From Acidobacteriaceae bacterium (lineage in GTDB: Bacteria; Acidobacteriota; Terriglobia; Terriglobales; Acidobacteriaceae), in NCBI GenBank assembly GCA_030042915.1, contig JASHYS010000018.1, positions 1 through 7,403 on the forward strand: 7,403 nt of DNA. The letters are read 5' to 3'. Shown one piece after another: positions 7,101 to 7,403 of the stretch. The notes under the pieces are model-generated. The model saw only the letters and a program-made list of their open reading frames with translations. It made no database searches and was not told the DNA's origin. Position 1 is the first letter of the stretch. Each line of letters opens with the position of its first letter. A program made the translations under genes and the position numbers.

Positions 7101-7305
7101 GCAACAGCCGTTACCGCCATCGACGCTCCCGAATCAGGACCTGGGACCGACGTGGAATTCCATCGGCACGCGCTACTATCTCCAGAATTCGCCGTACTTC
7201 CAGGCTCAAAGCGATGTCTGGGACAAGCTCTTCGCCAGCCTGCAAATCGGCGACACGCAGGGCGCCATTGACGCGCTCAATCAATTGCAAACCTCACTCC
7301 GCTAA
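4144..7305 (+). CDS. Membrane-spanning STAND NTPase with YD-like repeat sensor
   Basis: This 1053-aa protein opens with the entry typical of the nSTAND1-type family, NPWPGLISYTEEQ..FFGRE (13-32). Walker A GRSGLGKTS (53-61) and Walker B LIPVLVFDQFEE (140-151, D147) follow, then LSLREDF (205-211, sensor-1 region), the segment YLNVMCNELFERM (284-296), and a winged-helix end with VELAHDLL (385-392). STAND proteins are ATP-driven switches that oligomerise on sensing a ligand. A basic stretch KLRVARIR (411-418) precedes one hydrophobic helix (419-440), which predicts the NTPase inside and the rest outside. The outer part holds an adaptor region (about 445-520), nine repeats of about 32 residues (522-800, with YDxxG and G-x-P/A motifs), a helical TPR-like region (about 855-957), a Pro/Ser/Thr-rich linker (960-1000) and a final helical tail. 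Cysteines number one before the helix and seven after it, which agrees with an oxidising compartment. WD40 or TPR sensors are the common arrangement in this family. The partner is the upstream SIR2/TIR protein; the ligand is unknown. Confidence 0.85.
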   Translation: MSTAAPPLPHTQNPWPGLISYTEEQAHLFFGREAETGELFRLIQRDTLTVLFGRSGLGKTSLLRAGVFPRLRREGFFPVVLRLDYSPQASAPVEQVKALTEAAARESGIDIESAQPGPAAETLWEYFHRVQFWGPRNDRLIPVLVFDQFEEIFTHDSNRQANSELLAQLADLAENRIPEAVRQSAEASPQRQVLEAGAPDYKIVLSLREDFVWRLDTLRPILPAVMRNRFALGPLDAAHGLLIVRNAGKQWVTDEVARDIIAAVISSRRGEGPDRAADEVEPAYLNVMCNELFERMAAAGQTQITRQLVASEKGEILESLYDGSFRGLSDSVRRFVEEHLVTPAGFRATLPVDEAHRENVSDADLQTLVDRHLLRFEDRLGTRHVELAHDLLTELVLKRREQRERALLQHKLRVARIRTALVAAAALLLTGLAAFYWLAYMHQTTSYYANLNRKYGSYEVIGRLSRDEVSHRSQSLRVYRKGFRGEITAVEAVNGYDHLIMDSQLDASILFPTNGQNGQFCRLEFTYDEKGQIIHEVALDEQHRMVFALNYAPTEAEPLHNVRRASVVAADGATVASSFDIQYSSDGYPSEIRYLTPVWPQTNFGATIIELKYSKTGPADVLFLNAYRNAIAGSGAFAGYLYIRDARGDPTEVISHDLNGRPVPLPDGEPPIARIQIDKWGNPTELSYFDAAGNAATWQAAGFQKQVSKLDDHGLAMERRFFSTDGMAVAERNTGCYVAVAEYDQNGIQTVKGCLNAQGAAMNQLDTGYEKTTVQYDLSGRMTGMRYYNRDGQPAADQLTRSQQAAKQIFSTVFPPKPEPANYLGCYGWLWGYDRYFTLTLSVCLDGNGNAYSLDQLAELADDLHDYAFDFDRAFELQQQLVNQDPDPLARLDLEESALSANHFDVCEAQAAALKDVDLRPLDSVLRQADLLACQFASGNKAAARTTAASLTGLLGLVKLPQPPPVPAAVPIVPSTKTASPQSTSPQQPLPPSTLPNQDLGPTWNSIGTRYYLQNSPYFQAQSDVWDKLFASLQIGDTQGAIDALNQLQTSLR
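5398..5463 (+). other. Transmembrane segment of the STAND protein
   Basis: Residues 419-440 are almost wholly Ala, Leu, Val, Phe, Tyr and Trp, long enough to cross a membrane once. Five Lys/Arg residues lie in the ten positions before it and few charges follow directly, so the positive-inside rule puts the NTPase in the cytoplasm. No other comparable hydrophobic stretch is seen in the protein. Confidence 0.7.
5707..6543 (+). repeat. Nine YD-like protein repeats of about 32 residues
   Basis: Within the STAND protein, residues 522-800 repeat a pattern of hydrophobic-x-Y/K-D-x-x-G, six residues, an aromatic, then x(3-5)-G-x-P/A. Clear copies carry the cores IRDARGDPTE (643-652), IDKWGNPTEL (677-686), LDDHGLAMER (710-719), YDQNGIQTV (743-751) and YDLSGRMTG (776-784). 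These are spaced 34, 33, 33 and 33 residues apart. More divergent copies sit before them (YDEKGQ at 527-532, YSSDGYPSE at 583-591, YSKTGPAD at 613-620). The pattern suggests paired beta strands per repeat, like RHS/YD or related beta repeats, and a probable ligand-binding surface. It is a protein-level repeat; the DNA copies have diverged. Confidence 0.65.
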
Positions 7306-7327
7306 CTGACCAATTACCATTCATTCC

Positions 7328-7338
7328 AGGGAGCTCCC
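7328..7338 (+). promoter_or_regulatory. Ribosome site inside a palindrome before the TTG start
   Basis: AGGGAG at 7328-7333 lies seven bases before TTG 7341 and supports that start. It is embedded in the perfect 10-base palindrome GGGAGCTCCC (7329-7338). As an RNA stem that would be very short, so regulation through it is only a possibility. Confidence 0.45.
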
Positions 7339-7340
7339 GC

Positions 7341-7403
7341 TTGGTTGTCTGGAAGGCCTTCATCATCTCATTCAGCGTGCTTCTGCCGCTCATCAACCCT
7401 CTC
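7341..7403 (+). CDS. N-terminal fragment of a MarC-family membrane protein
   Basis: From TTG 7341 an open frame runs 21 codons off the window edge: after the initiator it reads VVWKAFIISFSVLLPLINPL. This matches the N-terminal pattern of MarC/YchE-type inner-membrane proteins: a KA start, one hydrophobic helix, then a P-h-x-NP-L turn. MarC proteins are multi-helix membrane proteins of poorly known role, once linked to antibiotic resistance. TTG is chosen because AGGGAG sits seven bases upstream and there is no in-frame ATG or GTG between the STAND stop and here. The gap to the STAND gene is 35 bases with no terminator, so it may be cotranscribed, though MarC genes are widespread and need not belong to the system. 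The family call rests on about 20 residues. Confidence 0.5.
   Translation, partial: MVVWKAFIISFSVLLPLINPL

Overview
This window comes from a GC-rich bacterial genome. My best guess is an Acidobacteriota-type (Terriglobia-like) soil bacterium. That guess rests on the GC-rich codon use, the style of the ArnT-like glycosyltransferase, and a hairpin repeat of a kind I associate with that phylum. No marker gene proves the lineage.

Layout. Bases 1-369 carry no credible gene. They hold small inverted repeats, a 72-bp element present twice in tandem (each copy with a 14-bp-arm hairpin), and a short 7-bp tandem repeat. On the minus strand, 370-2358 encodes an integral-membrane glycosyltransferase of the ArnT/PMT type. 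A divergent intergenic region follows, holding a good sigma70-type promoter (2575-2602) that reads rightward. Next come two tightly coupled plus-strand genes. The first, at 2750-4147, encodes a SIR2-like domain with changed catalytic motifs fused to a C-terminal TIR domain. The second, at 4144-7305, overlaps it by ATGA and encodes a 1053-aa STAND NTPase with a single transmembrane helix, about nine YD-like repeats of about 32 residues, a helical TPR-like stretch and a proline-rich linker. At the right edge, 7341-7403 is the start of a further membrane protein, probably MarC family, opening with TTG.

How the genes may work together. TIR domains are NAD+-consuming effectors and STAND NTPases are signal-activated switches. 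Their translational coupling suggests one sensor/effector module, plausibly an anti-phage or programmed-death system of the broad Thoeris/Avs/STAND type. Two features are unusual. The STAND ATPase is predicted to be cytoplasmic while its large repeat region, which holds 7 of the 8 cysteines, would lie outside the membrane. The SIR2-like half of the effector lacks the canonical Asn and His, so TIR would be the only active NADase. The function is inferred from domain architecture. The glycosyltransferase and the MarC-like gene look like ordinary neighbours.
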